Part shown: positions 1 to 9,036 of the stretch, in pieces
How positions within the stretch are numbered: position 1 is the stretch's first letter
How the letters are laid out: the number at the start of each line of letters is the position of its first letter
DNA from: Verrucomicrobiota bacterium
GTDB lineage: Bacteria > Verrucomicrobiota > Verrucomicrobiia > Chthoniobacterales > SZAS-18
Direction: 5' to 3'
Assembly (NCBI GenBank): GCA_019241085.1
Contig: JAFAXH010000111.1
Location: forward strand, 1-33,623
DNA: 33,623 nt
Notes under the pieces: model-generated
Seen by the model: only the letters and a program-made list of their open reading frames with translations
Databases searched by the model: none
Told to the model about the DNA's origin: nothing
Translations under genes and position numbers: made by a program

Positions 1-1392
1 ACCATTGTCGGACACCTTTCCAAACCGCCGCCTCTTGACGATTTGCGCACAGCCAAGGTGCCCGAGTCATTCATCGCATTGCTCGCGCATCTGTTGGAAA
101 AAAGCCCCGCCGACCGTCCGGCGGCGCCGGCAGCCTTATTGGAAGAAATCGAACGGCTGCCGCGCGCAGCCGTTTCCTCTGTCTCCGCCCCGCCGCCCGC
201 GCCACAATCACCGCCGCTTTCGTCCGTGCCTCTCACTACGGCCGCTGCTGTTGTTGCCGCGCAGATTCCAGCGCAGCCTTTTCCGCCCGCAAGCCCCCCG
301 GCGACAGGAAAAAAAGAAAACCGACACCCTCTCCTCGCGCTGGCACTGCTCGTCTTGCTGTTGCTAGTCGGAGGAGGCGGAATTGTTTCTTGGCAGACAT
401 GGCAACGGCAGAAGGCATCGCCCCAGCATACAGATTCGACGCCCGCGGCCACGCCAGAGGCGATTGTAATACACCCCACGCCAGCCCCGACGGCGACGCC
501 GCTCCCGGTGTCAATAGCCCTCGCGCCTACCCCGCCACCCCAGCCGACGATCACGCCCACACTCGCGCCCCCGCCGATTCCGTTGCCATCCATCATTCGC
601 CAGCCTCGGCCGGGGCAACCTTGGCAGAACGGGCTAGGCATGAAGTTTGTCCCCATCGCCGGTAGTCGGGTGCTTTTTAGTATCTGGGAAACGCGCGTCA
701 GGGATTTTGAAGCCTTCGTCGCAGCCACCGGATTTGATCCGGGCAATGGCATGGTGACGCTTGCCGTCGATGGCTGGAAACAGCGCGGCGGCAACTGGCG
801 TAATCCAGGCTTCTCCCAGACCGCTTTGCACCCGGTCGTCGGAGTGAATTGGGATAATGCCAATGCTTTCTGCGCTTGGTTGACCCAGCATGAGCAAGCC
901 GCTGACCGTTTGCCAGCTTCGGGAGTCTATCGTCTGCCGACCGACTTGGAATGGAGCGCCGCAGTTGGACTGCCGCAAGAACTTGGCAGCACTCCACAGC
1001 AGCGCAGTGGCGGTGTGCCTGGAGTCTATCCTTGGGGCCGCCAGTGGCCGCCGCCGCAGGGCGCAGGTAATTTCCGTGGTGAGGAGTCCCGCATTGGGCA
1101 GGAACCGGCAAAATGGGATATGATTCCCGGCTACCGGGATGGTTTCCCACGCACCGCTCCAGTTGGTTCCTTCGCTCCAAACCGTTTTGGCATTTATGAT
1201 TTGAGCGGCAATGTCTGGGAATGGTGCGCCGATCGGTTTCGACCAGACAAATCCGAGCGCGTTTTGCGAGGTGGTTCTTGGCGCAACAACACGCCGGAAT
1301 CTTTGCTCTCCTCCAAGCGCGAAGATAATCCACCGGATAGCCAGGACCCAATCGTTGGCTTTCGCTGTGTGCTCGATGATACGACTTGGTAA
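1..1392 (+). CDS. Ser/Thr protein kinase C-terminus fused to a SUMF1/FGE-sulfatase-like domain (5' partial)
   Basis: The frame is open from base 1, so the gene starts outside the window; 463 residues are visible. Residues 1-54 (VPESFIALLAHLLEKSPADRP) match the last subdomain of Hanks-type kinases. A Pro/Ala-rich stretch and one transmembrane helix (about residues 109-131, LLALALLVLLLLVGGGG) follow, then a Pro/Thr-rich linker and a formylglycine-generating-enzyme-like domain (about 212-460) with the family landmarks YRLPTDLEWSAA, FGIYDLSGNVWEWC, VLRGGSW and VGFRC. The layout implies a cytoplasmic kinase and an extracytoplasmic sensor or binding domain. SUMF1 domains on kinases are usually thought to bind or sense rather than to oxidise sulfatases; that is inference here. 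The next gene lies on the opposite strand. Confidence 0.85.
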   Translation, partial: TIVGHLSKPPPLDDLRTAKVPESFIALLAHLLEKSPADRPAAPAALLEEIERLPRAAVSSVSAPPPAPQSPPLSSVPLTTAAAVVAAQIPAQPFPPASPPATGKKENRHPLLALALLVLLLLVGGGGIVSWQTWQRQKASPQHTDSTPAATPEAIVIHPTPAPTATPLPVSIALAPTPPPQPTITPTLAPPPIPLPSIIRQPRPGQPWQNGLGMKFVPIAGSRVLFSIWETRVRDFEAFVAATGFDPGNGMVTLAVDGWKQRGGNWRNPGFSQTALHPVVGVNWDNANAFCAWLTQHEQAADRLPASGVYRLPTDLEWSAAVGLPQELGSTPQQRSGGVPGVYPWGRQWPPPQGAGNFRGEESRIGQEPAKWDMIPGYRDGFPRTAPVGSFAPNRFGIYDLSGNVWEWCADRFRPDKSERVLRGGSWRNNTPESLLSSKREDNPPDSQDPIVGFRCVLDDTTW

Positions 1393-1549
1393 TTCTTGAG
1401 CCATTGAGCAGTGAGGGCAAAGGCTCCCTGTTTCCAAGTGCAATTAGGGACCGAGAGGTTAAATGCGCCGAAGCCAGAGCGGAGCACGGGGCGAGAAGGG
1501 TAGTTGGTCGCTTGATGTTAACCCCCTTGCCGCTGTAGTCTCCGGACAC

Positions 1550-1981
1550 TCATTCCTCCGGCGGGAAGAACAGCGGAACCGGCTGGCGGCCGTGCTTGCG
1601 GTAGATGAGGAAATCGCGGTCGGTGGTGAAGACCACGGCTTGGTCGTCCAGTTCTGCCATGCGCACGAGACAGGCGTCAGCCAGCGACATGGGCAGGTCG
1701 TCATACGCGCGCAGCAGCGTGAGCACTGGCGCAAGCTCCCGACGCAAATCGAAAGACACCGATAGAATCACCAGCCCTCGTTGGAGCAGCGCGCGCAGAC
1801 TTTCCGGGCCGCCGGGTGCGCGGCGCAGCAGGTGCATCGCTTCCGAGAGCACAGCCTCGCACGTTTGCAGAGGAGCGGCGCAATCGCGCATCCGCGCTCG
1901 GACCCAAGCGTGCTGCGGCTCCCGGCGGTCGAGGAAGGACACCAGCGGGCCGGTGTCAATCAACACGCCGCGCCTCAGCAT
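1550..1981 (-). CDS. PIN-domain toxin (VapC-like RNase)
   Basis: A 143-residue protein with PIN-domain acidic residues: LIDTGPLVSFLD near the N-terminus, a mid-protein E in LSEAMHLL, SLADACLVRMAE, and the C-terminal FTTDRDF. PIN toxins are Mg-dependent RNases that cut tRNA or rRNA. The ATG at 1981 is chosen over an upstream in-frame start because it leaves a 7-base overlap with the preceding antitoxin gene, as is usual in such operons. The target RNA cannot be predicted. Confidence 0.85.
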   Translation of the reverse strand: MLRRGVLIDTGPLVSFLDRREPQHAWVRARMRDCAAPLQTCEAVLSEAMHLLRRAPGGPESLRALLQRGLVILSVSFDLRRELAPVLTLLRAYDDLPMSLADACLVRMAELDDQAVVFTTDRDFLIYRKHGRQPVPLFFPPEE

Positions 1982-2301
1982 GTCCCGGCGGGTTGGCGCT
2001 GGCGGGGTTGACCGTAATCTGCCCAATAGCCTGGATTCGTCGTCAAATCGCCTGGACCGGCGACCGACCCGGCGAGATCGGTAGCCAACTCATCCACGGA
2101 AGCTTCGCCGGCTTTTTCGGCGGCGATGACCGCCGCCGCGCCGTTCCCCGGCTGCTCTTCCTCGCTCCCGCTGACGCGGCGCGGCAGCAGTGTGCCAATC
2201 TCCTGGCCCTCGGTCGTCACCGCAAAAATTTCGCCCCGCGCCAGCGCGGCGAGCAATTCCGCGCGCCGCGGCAGAAGGTCTTCCAGCGGGATGGTTTTCA
2301 T
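1975..2301 (-). CDS. Phd/YefM-like antitoxin
   Basis: A 108-residue protein upstream of and overlapping the PIN toxin. Its N-terminus (LLPRRAELLAALARGE followed by TTEGQEIGTLLPR) has the pattern of prevent-host-death antitoxins: a helix ending in a GE motif, then a beta hairpin reading roughly G-x-x-I-x-x-L-x-P. The C-terminal half is Ala/Glu-rich and probably forms the flexible toxin-neutralising tail. It should bind its own promoter upstream of 2301 and neutralise the toxin. The family call rests on the N-terminal pattern and gene order. Confidence 0.75.
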   Translation of the reverse strand: MKTIPLEDLLPRRAELLAALARGEIFAVTTEGQEIGTLLPRRVSGSEEEQPGNGAAAVIAAEKAGEASVDELATDLAGSVAGPGDLTTNPGYWADYGQPRQRQPAGTC

Positions 2302-2352
2302 CCCGTCAGCTTAGTCCATTCGCCGGCTTGATGGCAAGCGATGCTGGCGCAC

Positions 2353-2519
2353 GGTAGTGGCTCAACTTGCATCCTCTGGGAGGGAGCGCACGCGCCCCCG
2401 CTGCGGTTTCCGGCGCTCCGCTGGGAATATATCCTCTGTCGCTATGAAAAGAGAAAGCGAAGGCGAGGGCACCTTCGCCAGCACGCGAGGCGCGTGCATT
2501 CCAAAACTGGGACACTACC
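2353..2519. repeat. Inverted-repeat element with GGTAGTG...CACTACC ends
   Basis: This intergenic stretch begins GGTAGTGGCTCAACTTG and ends with the inverted CACTACC. Inner sequences GCGCACGCGCC and GGCGCGTGC are also partly complementary. The first 17 bases match the left end of the palindromic element at 29328 with one difference. It contains no convincing gene. It looks like a degraded member of a dispersed non-coding repeat family. Confidence 0.5.
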
Positions 2520-2526
2520 TTCAGTT

Positions 2527-5415
2527 TTACCCCCGCTCCTTCGTCCGCAACGCAAACCACGTCAGCGCGTAGCCGAGCAGGCCCCAGCAGATGAGCTTGA
2601 GGGCGGCCAGGGCGCCGGGGAGGGGGTAGCGGTAGGTGTCGCGGAATTTGATGACCTTCGGCACTTCGTCGTTCATGCCGCCGTCGGGCAGCTTGCGGCG
2701 GCGGTCGAGCTGGATTTCCAGGTTGCGGAAGGCCGCGCGGTATTTGCTGACCACGTCGGCGTCGATGGTGCGGTTCCAGAAGATGCTCTCGTCCATCATC
2801 GTCTGCGCGGCGAAGCTCGGCGCGGCTTGCGTCGGCCACCAGACGGCGTTGTTCATCTGATCGGGCGGGACAACGAAGCCGGAAAAGAGAATCTGCGGGA
2901 TCAAGACGAGCGGCACGATCATGACGGCCTGCATCGTCGTCTTGGCGAAGGCCGAAATGGCGAAGCCGATGCCGACGCCGGCCAGCGCGGTGCAGAGCAG
3001 CGAGCCGACCTGCCAGCCGATGCTGCCGACGAGCGTCTTGCCCATGACAAGCAGGAGGCAGACGTAAAGAAAGCCGCCCTGGGCCGCGGTGGTGCTGCCG
3101 AGCAGGAGGAATTTGCTGAGCAAATACGTGTGCCGGCCGAGGCCGACCATGCGTTCGCGGCGATAGATGGGCAGCTCGCGCACGATCTCCTGCGCGGCGT
3201 TCGAGCAGCCGAACCAGAGCGTGGCGAGATAGGTGAAAAACAACGCGAGCGACGTGGGCGTTAAAAACGTGATCTCCGGCTCGCTGGCGACCCACGCGAC
3301 GAGCAACGCGATGACGAGCGGCTGGCCGAAGAGGATTAGGAAATTTTTCCAATCGGCGCACAGGATCGCCCATTGCCGGCGCAGGAGCGTGACGAGGTTG
3401 GCCTTGCGCGGCTGGCTCTTGAAGCGCGGGATGCGCGTGGTGGTGGAGGTCGCGCCGGTCGGCGGCAACGGTGGCGCGCCCGGCCCGGCGGTGGCGCCGA
3501 CGTCGTTGGGCAGCAGCGGCGGCGGGAGCACGAGGCCGCTGGCGGCGGCGGCTTCCAGAAAACGGGTGCGCCAATACGTTGCCGGATATTCCTCCAGCCG
3601 GTCGTAGAGCATGTTGATCTTGGGCACGCCGAAGTGCTCGCGCGCTTCCTGCACGTTGCCGCCGAAGACGAGCGCGCCGCTGGCGATGACGAAGAGCCGG
3701 TCGGTGAGATACACGTTCTCCATGACGTGCGTCGTGCAAATGACCGTGCAGCCGCCGTCGGCGAGGTGGCGCAGGAGTTCCATCATCTTGAACTCCGCCG
3801 CCGGATCAAGACCGCTGGTCGGCTCGTCAAGGAACAACACCGCGGGCCGCGCGAGCAATTCGACGCCGACGCTCACGCGCTTGCGCTGGCCGCCGGAGAG
3901 GCGCGCGATGGGCGTGTGCGTGCGGTTGCGCCGCGGGTCGCCGCCGCCGTCGAGGCCGAGCCGGGCGATGGTTTGCGTGACGAGCTTGGCAATCTCCATC
4001 TGCGGCGTGCCGCGGGGCAGGCGCAGCTTGGCGCTGAAGAGCAGGGCTTGCTGCACGGTCAGCTCGGTGTGCACGATGTCGTCCTGCGGCACGTAGCCGA
4101 TGAGCGAGCGGAGCTGGTCGTAGAATTGGTAAAAATCGGCGCCGTCGAACAGGATGCGGCCCATCTGGCCGGGGCGCAGGCCGGTGAGCGTGTCGAGCAA
4201 CGAGCTTTTGCCCGAGCCGGACGGGCCGAGGATGGCGACGAACTGGCCGCGGTCGATCTTGACCGACACGTCGTCGAGGATCGTGTTTGGCCCGGTGGAC
4301 TCGCGCAGGCCGAGCGCGGCGCCGATTTTTTGGAAGGCATTCGGTTCGCCGACGCGCTTGACGACGTGCTGCGCCTCGATCTCGATGCCCGCCAGGCCGC
4401 TGGTGCGTTCGAGCGCCTGGCCGTCGAAGCGGAAAAAGAACGGCCCCATCTGGAGCTGGTCGCCGATGACGAGGCGGTGCTGCTCGAAGCGCCGGCCGTT
4501 GGCCAGGCTGCCGGCGCGGCTGAAGAGGTCTTTGACCAAAAAGCCGTCGGCCACGCGCTCGACGCTGGCGTGCTTGCGCGAGATGCTCGGGTCGGCGAGG
4601 ACGACTTCGTTTTCATCGTTGCGGCCAAAGGTCACCCGCGTGATGCCCGCCAGCGGCAGGCGATCCACCGGCTGGCCGCGAAAGAGCACGCGCGAGTTGC
4701 GCGAGGCGCTGCTGCCGCCGACGGCCACGGCCGCGGGACCGATGACGATGTCGGGCGGCGGGACGGGCAGCGGCGGCGGTCCACCGCCGCCCGACACGCC
4801 GCCACCAGCTACCACAGCGGCGGCGGAAGCTGCCGCCTGCACGGCCAGCGGCGGCGGGCCGAAGCCGTAGTGAATGAGCACCGGCCCGAGCTGGATGCGG
4901 TCGCCGGGCGCGAGCGGCGTGCGGGTGTTCGACGCCAGCGCGGCGTTGTTGACCTTCGTGCCCCAGCGGCTGGCGAGGTCTTCGATGCTGCCGTGCTGGC
5001 CATCCCACGCGAGCCGGCAATGGCGGCGGGAAATCTCGGGATGTTTCAACTGCAAATCCGCCTCGGCCGAGCGGCCGATGACGAGTTCGCCCAGGCGCAA
5101 CGGATGGACGGCCGAGGGCAGGCCGGAGAGCACCGTGAGATTCGGCACTTCGGCGGCAGCGGCTTCCGCGGAAACGGGTGGCGGCGGCGGTGCGGCGTCG
5201 GCGGCCGGCGCGGGCGGAGGAGGCGGTGGTGGCGGTTGAGCCACGGGATTGGGCGCGATGAAGGGCGGCGTCGGCGGCGCCATTTCCGCGGCAGCGGCCT
5301 CGGGAGAATCGGGGACGATGTGGACTTCGATCGCGGTCGGCGGCGGCGTTGCCTGCGGCTGCGAAGCGTCGGAATTGATCGGCGGGGAATCCGCGCTGGC
5401 CGGCGTCGGCGTCAT
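2527..5415 (-). CDS. FHA-FHA-ABC ATPase-ABC2 membrane fusion (ABCG-type transporter)
   Basis: A 962-residue protein. After about 90 Pro/Ala-rich residues come two FHA domains (about 100-165, IGRSAEADLQLKHPEISRRH; about 255-330, FGRNDENEVVLADPSISRKH), both with the GR...S-R-x-H phosphothreonine-binding core. An ABC ATPase follows, with Walker A GPSGSGKSS (near 397), signature LSGGQRKRVSVG (near 505), Walker B VLFLDEPTSGLDP and H-loop CTTHVME. The C-terminal third (about 700-960) is an ABC2-type membrane domain. The ATPase-then-membrane order is that of ABCG half-transporters, so it probably dimerises. FHA domains suggest control by Ser/Thr kinases; a kinase gene lies nearby at 1-1392, but any link is inference. 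The substrate is unknown. Confidence 0.92.
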   Translation of the reverse strand: MTPTPASADSPPINSDASQPQATPPPTAIEVHIVPDSPEAAAAEMAPPTPPFIAPNPVAQPPPPPPPPAPAADAAPPPPPVSAEAAAAEVPNLTVLSGLPSAVHPLRLGELVIGRSAEADLQLKHPEISRRHCRLAWDGQHGSIEDLASRWGTKVNNAALASNTRTPLAPGDRIQLGPVLIHYGFGPPPLAVQAAASAAAVVAGGGVSGGGGPPPLPVPPPDIVIGPAAVAVGGSSASRNSRVLFRGQPVDRLPLAGITRVTFGRNDENEVVLADPSISRKHASVERVADGFLVKDLFSRAGSLANGRRFEQHRLVIGDQLQMGPFFFRFDGQALERTSGLAGIEIEAQHVVKRVGEPNAFQKIGAALGLRESTGPNTILDDVSVKIDRGQFVAILGPSGSGKSSLLDTLTGLRPGQMGRILFDGADFYQFYDQLRSLIGYVPQDDIVHTELTVQQALLFSAKLRLPRGTPQMEIAKLVTQTIARLGLDGGGDPRRNRTHTPIARLSGGQRKRVSVGVELLARPAVLFLDEPTSGLDPAAEFKMMELLRHLADGGCTVICTTHVMENVYLTDRLFVIASGALVFGGNVQEAREHFGVPKINMLYDRLEEYPATYWRTRFLEAAAASGLVLPPPLLPNDVGATAGPGAPPLPPTGATSTTTRIPRFKSQPRKANLVTLLRRQWAILCADWKNFLILFGQPLVIALLVAWVASEPEITFLTPTSLALFFTYLATLWFGCSNAAQEIVRELPIYRRERMVGLGRHTYLLSKFLLLGSTTAAQGGFLYVCLLLVMGKTLVGSIGWQVGSLLCTALAGVGIGFAISAFAKTTMQAVMIVPLVLIPQILFSGFVVPPDQMNNAVWWPTQAAPSFAAQTMMDESIFWNRTIDADVVSKYRAAFRNLEIQLDRRRKLPDGGMNDEVPKVIKFRDTYRYPLPGALAALKLICWGLLGYALTWFALRTKERG

Positions 5416-5490
5416 GCCAGGATGCTAAGTTTCAAAAACAAAATGCGGAACTAAAAAATTGGCGCTATCGCAGGCGACGGACGCCGGGGC

Positions 5491-6471
5491 TCAGGGCAGC
5501 ACGGCCCAGACTTCGACGACGCGGTTTTTTTCCGCCTGCTGCTGGCTGAAAAGGGTCGAGCCGCCCATGGCGACTTCGCGCAGTGTGTTCAGGACGTTGA
5601 GCCGGTCGCGCAAGGCTTCCAGCACACTGCGGGCGCGTTTGCGCGAGATTTCGCGGTTCACTTCCGGGCTGCCGCCAGGGTCGGCGTAGCCGAGCACGAC
5701 GAGGACCACGGTCGGGTCGTCCGTTAATTTTTGAATCTCCGGCCGCTGGAGCTGCTGGCGCAACCGAGCCACGTCGGCGTCGCTGACCGTGGCGCGGCCT
5801 TTGTCGAAAGGAATGGTGATGAGCCGGCCCATGCCGCGGGCGCGATCCACGGAGGCGTAAAGTTTGTCCTTCATCTCACGCGACACGTCGGGCGCGAGGT
5901 CGATGCGCTGGAGCACGTCGTTTTTGACCTGGGAATTCTCCGCGTTGCGCAGGTCAAAGTTCAGCGGCGAGTTATCATCGGGCACCGTCGGCGGCCGGTC
6001 GCCCTCGCCGGGATTGACCGGCGTGGCGCGGCGCACTTCCGGCGACGGGCTGGCATTGGCGACGGCAGGCGTCGGCGAAGCAACGCGGCCGGCGGTCGGC
6101 GCCGCAGTCGCCGCAGGCGTCGGCGTCGGTGTGGCGACGACCACCGATTGCTCGGCCTGGCGCCGGGCCTCCTCGGGCGTGAGCACGGGCCGGCCGCCGG
6201 AAGGATCGACCGGCTTGCTGTTCGAGGCGCCATTGTTGGTTTCCGCCGGCTGGCGGGAGCGGTTCAATCCCCAGAGCACGAGTGCGAGCGTGCCAAAGAC
6301 GAGGACGACGATGACGAGCCACGGCAGCAACGGGAATTTGCGTTTCTCGCGCCGCTGGAAAAACATCGTCTCGCCCGAGCCGAAGGTTGGATCGACAGCA
6401 CCACCACCACGCGGCGGTGGCGGAGCCGAGACGGGCGGCGGCAGCGGAGGAGGACCGGATTCGTTCGGCAT
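5491..6471 (-). CDS. Membrane-anchored OmpA-like protein
   Basis: A 326-residue protein: Pro-rich cytoplasmic N-terminus, one transmembrane helix (about residues 46-69, LLPWLVIVVLVFGTLALVLW), a Pro/Thr-rich periplasmic linker and a C-terminal OmpA-like domain (about 205-326) including VVLVVLGYADPGGSPEVNREIS and a following RKRARSVLEAL, the usual peptidoglycan-binding signature region. The open frame runs 82 codons upstream into the tRNA-Pro gene, but that part reads as translated tRNA, so the ATG at 6471 is preferred. It is transcribed in the same direction as the FHA-ABC gene, 75 bases away, so the two may form one envelope unit. Confidence 0.8.
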   Translation of the reverse strand: MPNESGPPPLPPPVSAPPPPRGGGAVDPTFGSGETMFFQRREKRKFPLLPWLVIVVLVFGTLALVLWGLNRSRQPAETNNGASNSKPVDPSGGRPVLTPEEARRQAEQSVVVATPTPTPAATAAPTAGRVASPTPAVANASPSPEVRRATPVNPGEGDRPPTVPDDNSPLNFDLRNAENSQVKNDVLQRIDLAPDVSREMKDKLYASVDRARGMGRLITIPFDKGRATVSDADVARLRQQLQRPEIQKLTDDPTVVLVVLGYADPGGSPEVNREISRKRARSVLEALRDRLNVLNTLREVAMGGSTLFSQQQAEKNRVVEVWAVLP

Positions 6472-6649
6472 AGACAAAGCGGGCGGCGACGGCTGACGCG
6501 AAGTCGGGGCGGCTTTGGCCTTGTGAAATTTGCGCGAACGCGCCGACGACTCACCCGCTGCCGGTGTTCCGCTCAACGATAAAAGCAACGTCCCCAGCGT
6601 CAACGAGAATGTTGTCCAATGAGACGCCTCTGGAAAAACCAGGGCGTCG

Positions 6650-6723
6650 TCGGGCTGGTGGGATTTGAACCCACGACCTCTGCGTCCCGAACGCAGCGCT
6701 CTACCAAGCTGAGCCACAGCCCG
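6650..6723 (-). tRNA. tRNA-Pro (anticodon CGG)
   Basis: On the minus strand the acceptor stem CGGGCTG pairs with CAGCCCG. The anticodon arm CTGCG-TTCGGGA-CGCAG carries CGG, and the T-arm is GTGGG-TTCAAAT-CCCAC. The discriminator base is A and no CCA is encoded. Confidence 0.96.
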
Positions 6724-6917
6724 AATCGTCCATTTGCAACGAGTCGCGACGAATTTTTAAGAACCCGGAGCAACGGTCGGTGAAGCCTCGCGCTCTGGGG
6801 CGACGCAACGACCGGCGGCTACTATGCGCGCATCAGGACCGATAGCAAGGAATTCAATTTCCGCCGGCGCCTGCAACCGACGGCTGGCGGATTTGTTCGT
6901 CGATCCGCCGCGCACGC

Positions 6918-7515
6918 TCAGTGGACCCGGCCGCGGGAGCCGAGCCAGAGCCAGACGGCGATGAAAATCGTTGGCAGCAGCAGCGGTGCGGCCAGCCCGA
7001 GCCAGCGCGTCAGCCTGGCTCCCTGGATGGGCGGGAATTGTTCTGCGACCTTTCCCGCGCACATCCGCCGCACCAGCCGGTGAAAGAAGTCGCTTTCTTC
7101 GCGCGAGCGCCAAGCCCATGAATACCGAGCGAAAAGATCGTCGGAAACATGATCGACATGAAAAAGTAGGTTAGGAACAACGCGCCCACGGATGCCCAGC
7201 CGAGCTTCAGGAAGATAAGCAGGCGGCAGATACCGGACGCGACGGCGAATGTTGCGAGCGCCTTGTGCGTAGAGAATGTCTTTAACAATCCCGCACCGAT
7301 AATGCGTCCGGCGAGGAAACAGAAGAAAGCGAGCGAAGCGAGCGTTGAGGCACCTTTGTCACTCAGGCCCATCAACCATTCTTGTGCAATGCGAACCAGC
7401 TCTCGGACATCCCGCTTTTCCACGTCTCAGGCACTGCCGGAATCAGCGAGGTCATATAGTTGATGAAGTAAGCAAAAACGCCGCATTCCGCCGCAACGTA
7501 AAAGACTGCGTCAGC
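6918..7515 (-). pseudogene. Decayed FucP-like MFS sugar:H+ symporter fragment
   Basis: Pieces of the C-terminal half of an L-fucose permease-type MFS transporter survive in different frames. Bases 7515-7372 encode AECGVFAYFINYMTSLIPAV and then a stop. A second frame (about 7390-7080) encodes GLSDKGASTLASLAFFCFLA and YFFMSIMFPTIFSLGIHGLG. After about 7080 homology is lost, and a third frame to the stop at 6918 encodes an unrelated hydrophobic tail (LTRWLGLAAPLLLPTIFIAV). At least two frame breaks and a missing N-terminal half make it a pseudogene. No other gene is seen from 6724 to 7759. Confidence 0.75.
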
Positions 7516-7759
7516 GTAGGCCCGCGGGCAGCAGCAGAATGAAGCGCCAGCACGCGCCGCTTCCGTTCGGGTTTAATTCGCTCCTTCCTCTGCTCGGAAG
7601 CTGCCACGGCGGGTTGCGGATGCCGCAACGAAAGTTCGGCCAACTAATTCTGGCAAGGTTGCCGCCGCAAAATTCCAGACAGTGTCTGGAATATTCGCCA
7701 TCTACGCGAACGGCGATGAATCCGCTGATTGCGAGCCGGCAATGCGCCCATGTCCTTGC

Positions 7760-8173
7760 TTAATTGGGTGTCGCCGGAGTTAGCAGGCGGATGTTTGGGA
7801 AATACGCGCGCAAGTAGCCACGGTCTTCCGTAGCCAGAGACTCCGCTTGAGTGGCTGCATGGGCAGCGACCAGAAAGTCAGGGAGAATGGTTGTTCGCCG
7901 CCCACCTTCGTTGCGGTAGCTGCGAAAAATTTTGCCGGCGAGAAGCGAAGCGTCTTCTGTCAGCGAGCTGTGCTTGAGATCAAGATCGCGCAGAGCTTTC
8001 CGGCACGCCTCATCCGAAGGAAAGAACAAACGGACTTCGGCCAGAACAATGGACGAAACCAGCAGCGAAGCGGCTTCCGCAGCCGATTGCAGCGTTTCCA
8101 GCCAAAGCTCATCTCTGGGTTCGCCTTTGAAGATCGCCAGCAATACCGACGTATCAACTGCGACCGCGCTCAT
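7760..8173 (-). CDS. vapC: VapC-like PIN-domain toxin
   Basis: A 137-residue PIN protein. Acidic residues sit in the expected places: AVDTSVLLAIF at the N-terminus, SSIVLAEVRLFF, ILPDFLVAAHA and SLATEDRGYLRAYF. The start overlaps the upstream AbrB-type antitoxin by 4 bases (ATGA), indicating translational coupling. It is predicted to be an RNase held inactive by that partner. It shares little with the PIN toxin at 1550, so the two are not recent duplicates. Confidence 0.88.
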   Translation of the reverse strand: MSAVAVDTSVLLAIFKGEPRDELWLETLQSAAEAASLLVSSIVLAEVRLFFPSDEACRKALRDLDLKHSSLTEDASLLAGKIFRSYRNEGGRRTTILPDFLVAAHAATQAESLATEDRGYLRAYFPNIRLLTPATPN

Positions 8174-8439
8174 CCGCGTTTTCCTTTGCGCACCGCGCGA
8201 CGCGGCAATTCCACCGGCCCGCGCAATTCATCCAGCAGTTCCGGCACGCTTCGACCGGCCAATTCCTTTTTCAAACAGCCGAAAATGCCGAGGCGCTTGC
8301 TGCGATCCACAACCTTGCGCAATCGAATGCCATCGTCCGCAGCCGCGAAAACCACCTGCGCGCCGGGCTGGATGCCAAACTTTTCCCGCAACTCCTTCGG
8401 AATGGTGACCTGGCCTTTCGAGGTGACGAGCGATTTCAT
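8170..8439 (-). CDS. vapB: AbrB/MazE-type (SpoVT-AbrB) antitoxin
   Basis: An 89-residue protein. Residues 1-45 form a swapped-hairpin AbrB DNA-binding domain (VTSKGQVTIPKELREKFGIQ, then PGAQVVFAAADDGIRL). The remainder (ELLDELRGPVELP) is probably the toxin-binding tail. It is first in a two-gene operon with the PIN toxin and is expected to autoregulate from a promoter above 8439. Confidence 0.9.
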   Translation of the reverse strand: MKSLVTSKGQVTIPKELREKFGIQPGAQVVFAAADDGIRLRKVVDRSKRLGIFGCLKKELAGRSVPELLDELRGPVELPRRAVRKGKRG

Positions 8440-8959
8440 GCAGTCAATGTAAGAATGGGCGGTAAGAATTGCAAGTCATACCCGCAGTTTCAGCTCCCGC
8501 GATGCGGACGGTTCTCTCGCAACCCCACCTCCGCGAGGACTTCAGCCTTGTCCGCTCGGTCTCCACTGCCGCCACGACTGTCGCTCCCAATGCCGAAGAC
8601 TTCGCGCCCATCGCACCATTGATGATGTCGCCGCTCCGCGGTGCTGCGCGACTACATCGGTGCAGGAGCTTTTTCCGCCGCGGACTGCCGGCAAACGCCT
8701 CTCCCATTTCATGGCACAACTCGAAACAACGCGCTTCTAAATGGAACTTTTTCAGACGAATCGGGCCAGGAAGATGAAAGCGTTCCACGTTTCACTTCAG
8801 TTCAAAGTAGAAACGGGGCCGACTTGCCCGAGAGAGCGGACAAAAAGCGGGCAAATCTGAAACGATCAAGAACCGTGCGAACCAGTGCCAAAAGAATCGC
8901 AGTGATTGCGAATCTCAGGTTTAAATCCCTGAAAACAGGCGCCTTACTAAGCAGTAAAG
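8440..8959. other. Gene-free interval
   Basis: This 520-base stretch lies between the divergent side of the AbrB/VapC operon and the initiator tRNA. Short open frames occur on both strands, but none has a recognisable motif or protein-like composition. I see no repeat, RNA or decayed gene. It includes the toxin-antitoxin promoter region near 8440-8480. Confidence 0.5.

Positions 8960-9036
<77 letters not shown>

Noticed and set aside
3373-5454. A 693-codon open frame on the plus strand
   Set aside because: It is antisense to the FHA-ABC transporter, whose motifs are unmistakable; its composition is Arg/Ala/Gly-rich with no domain.
6472-6717. N-terminal extension of the OmpA-like protein
   Set aside because: The extra codons begin inside the tRNA-Pro gene and give the familiar translated-tRNA sequence (MAQLGRALRSGRRGRGFKSH).
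6757-7119. A 120-codon minus-strand ORF
   Set aside because: It overlaps the FucP remnant in another frame and has no recognisable domain; it is probably chance within decayed sequence.
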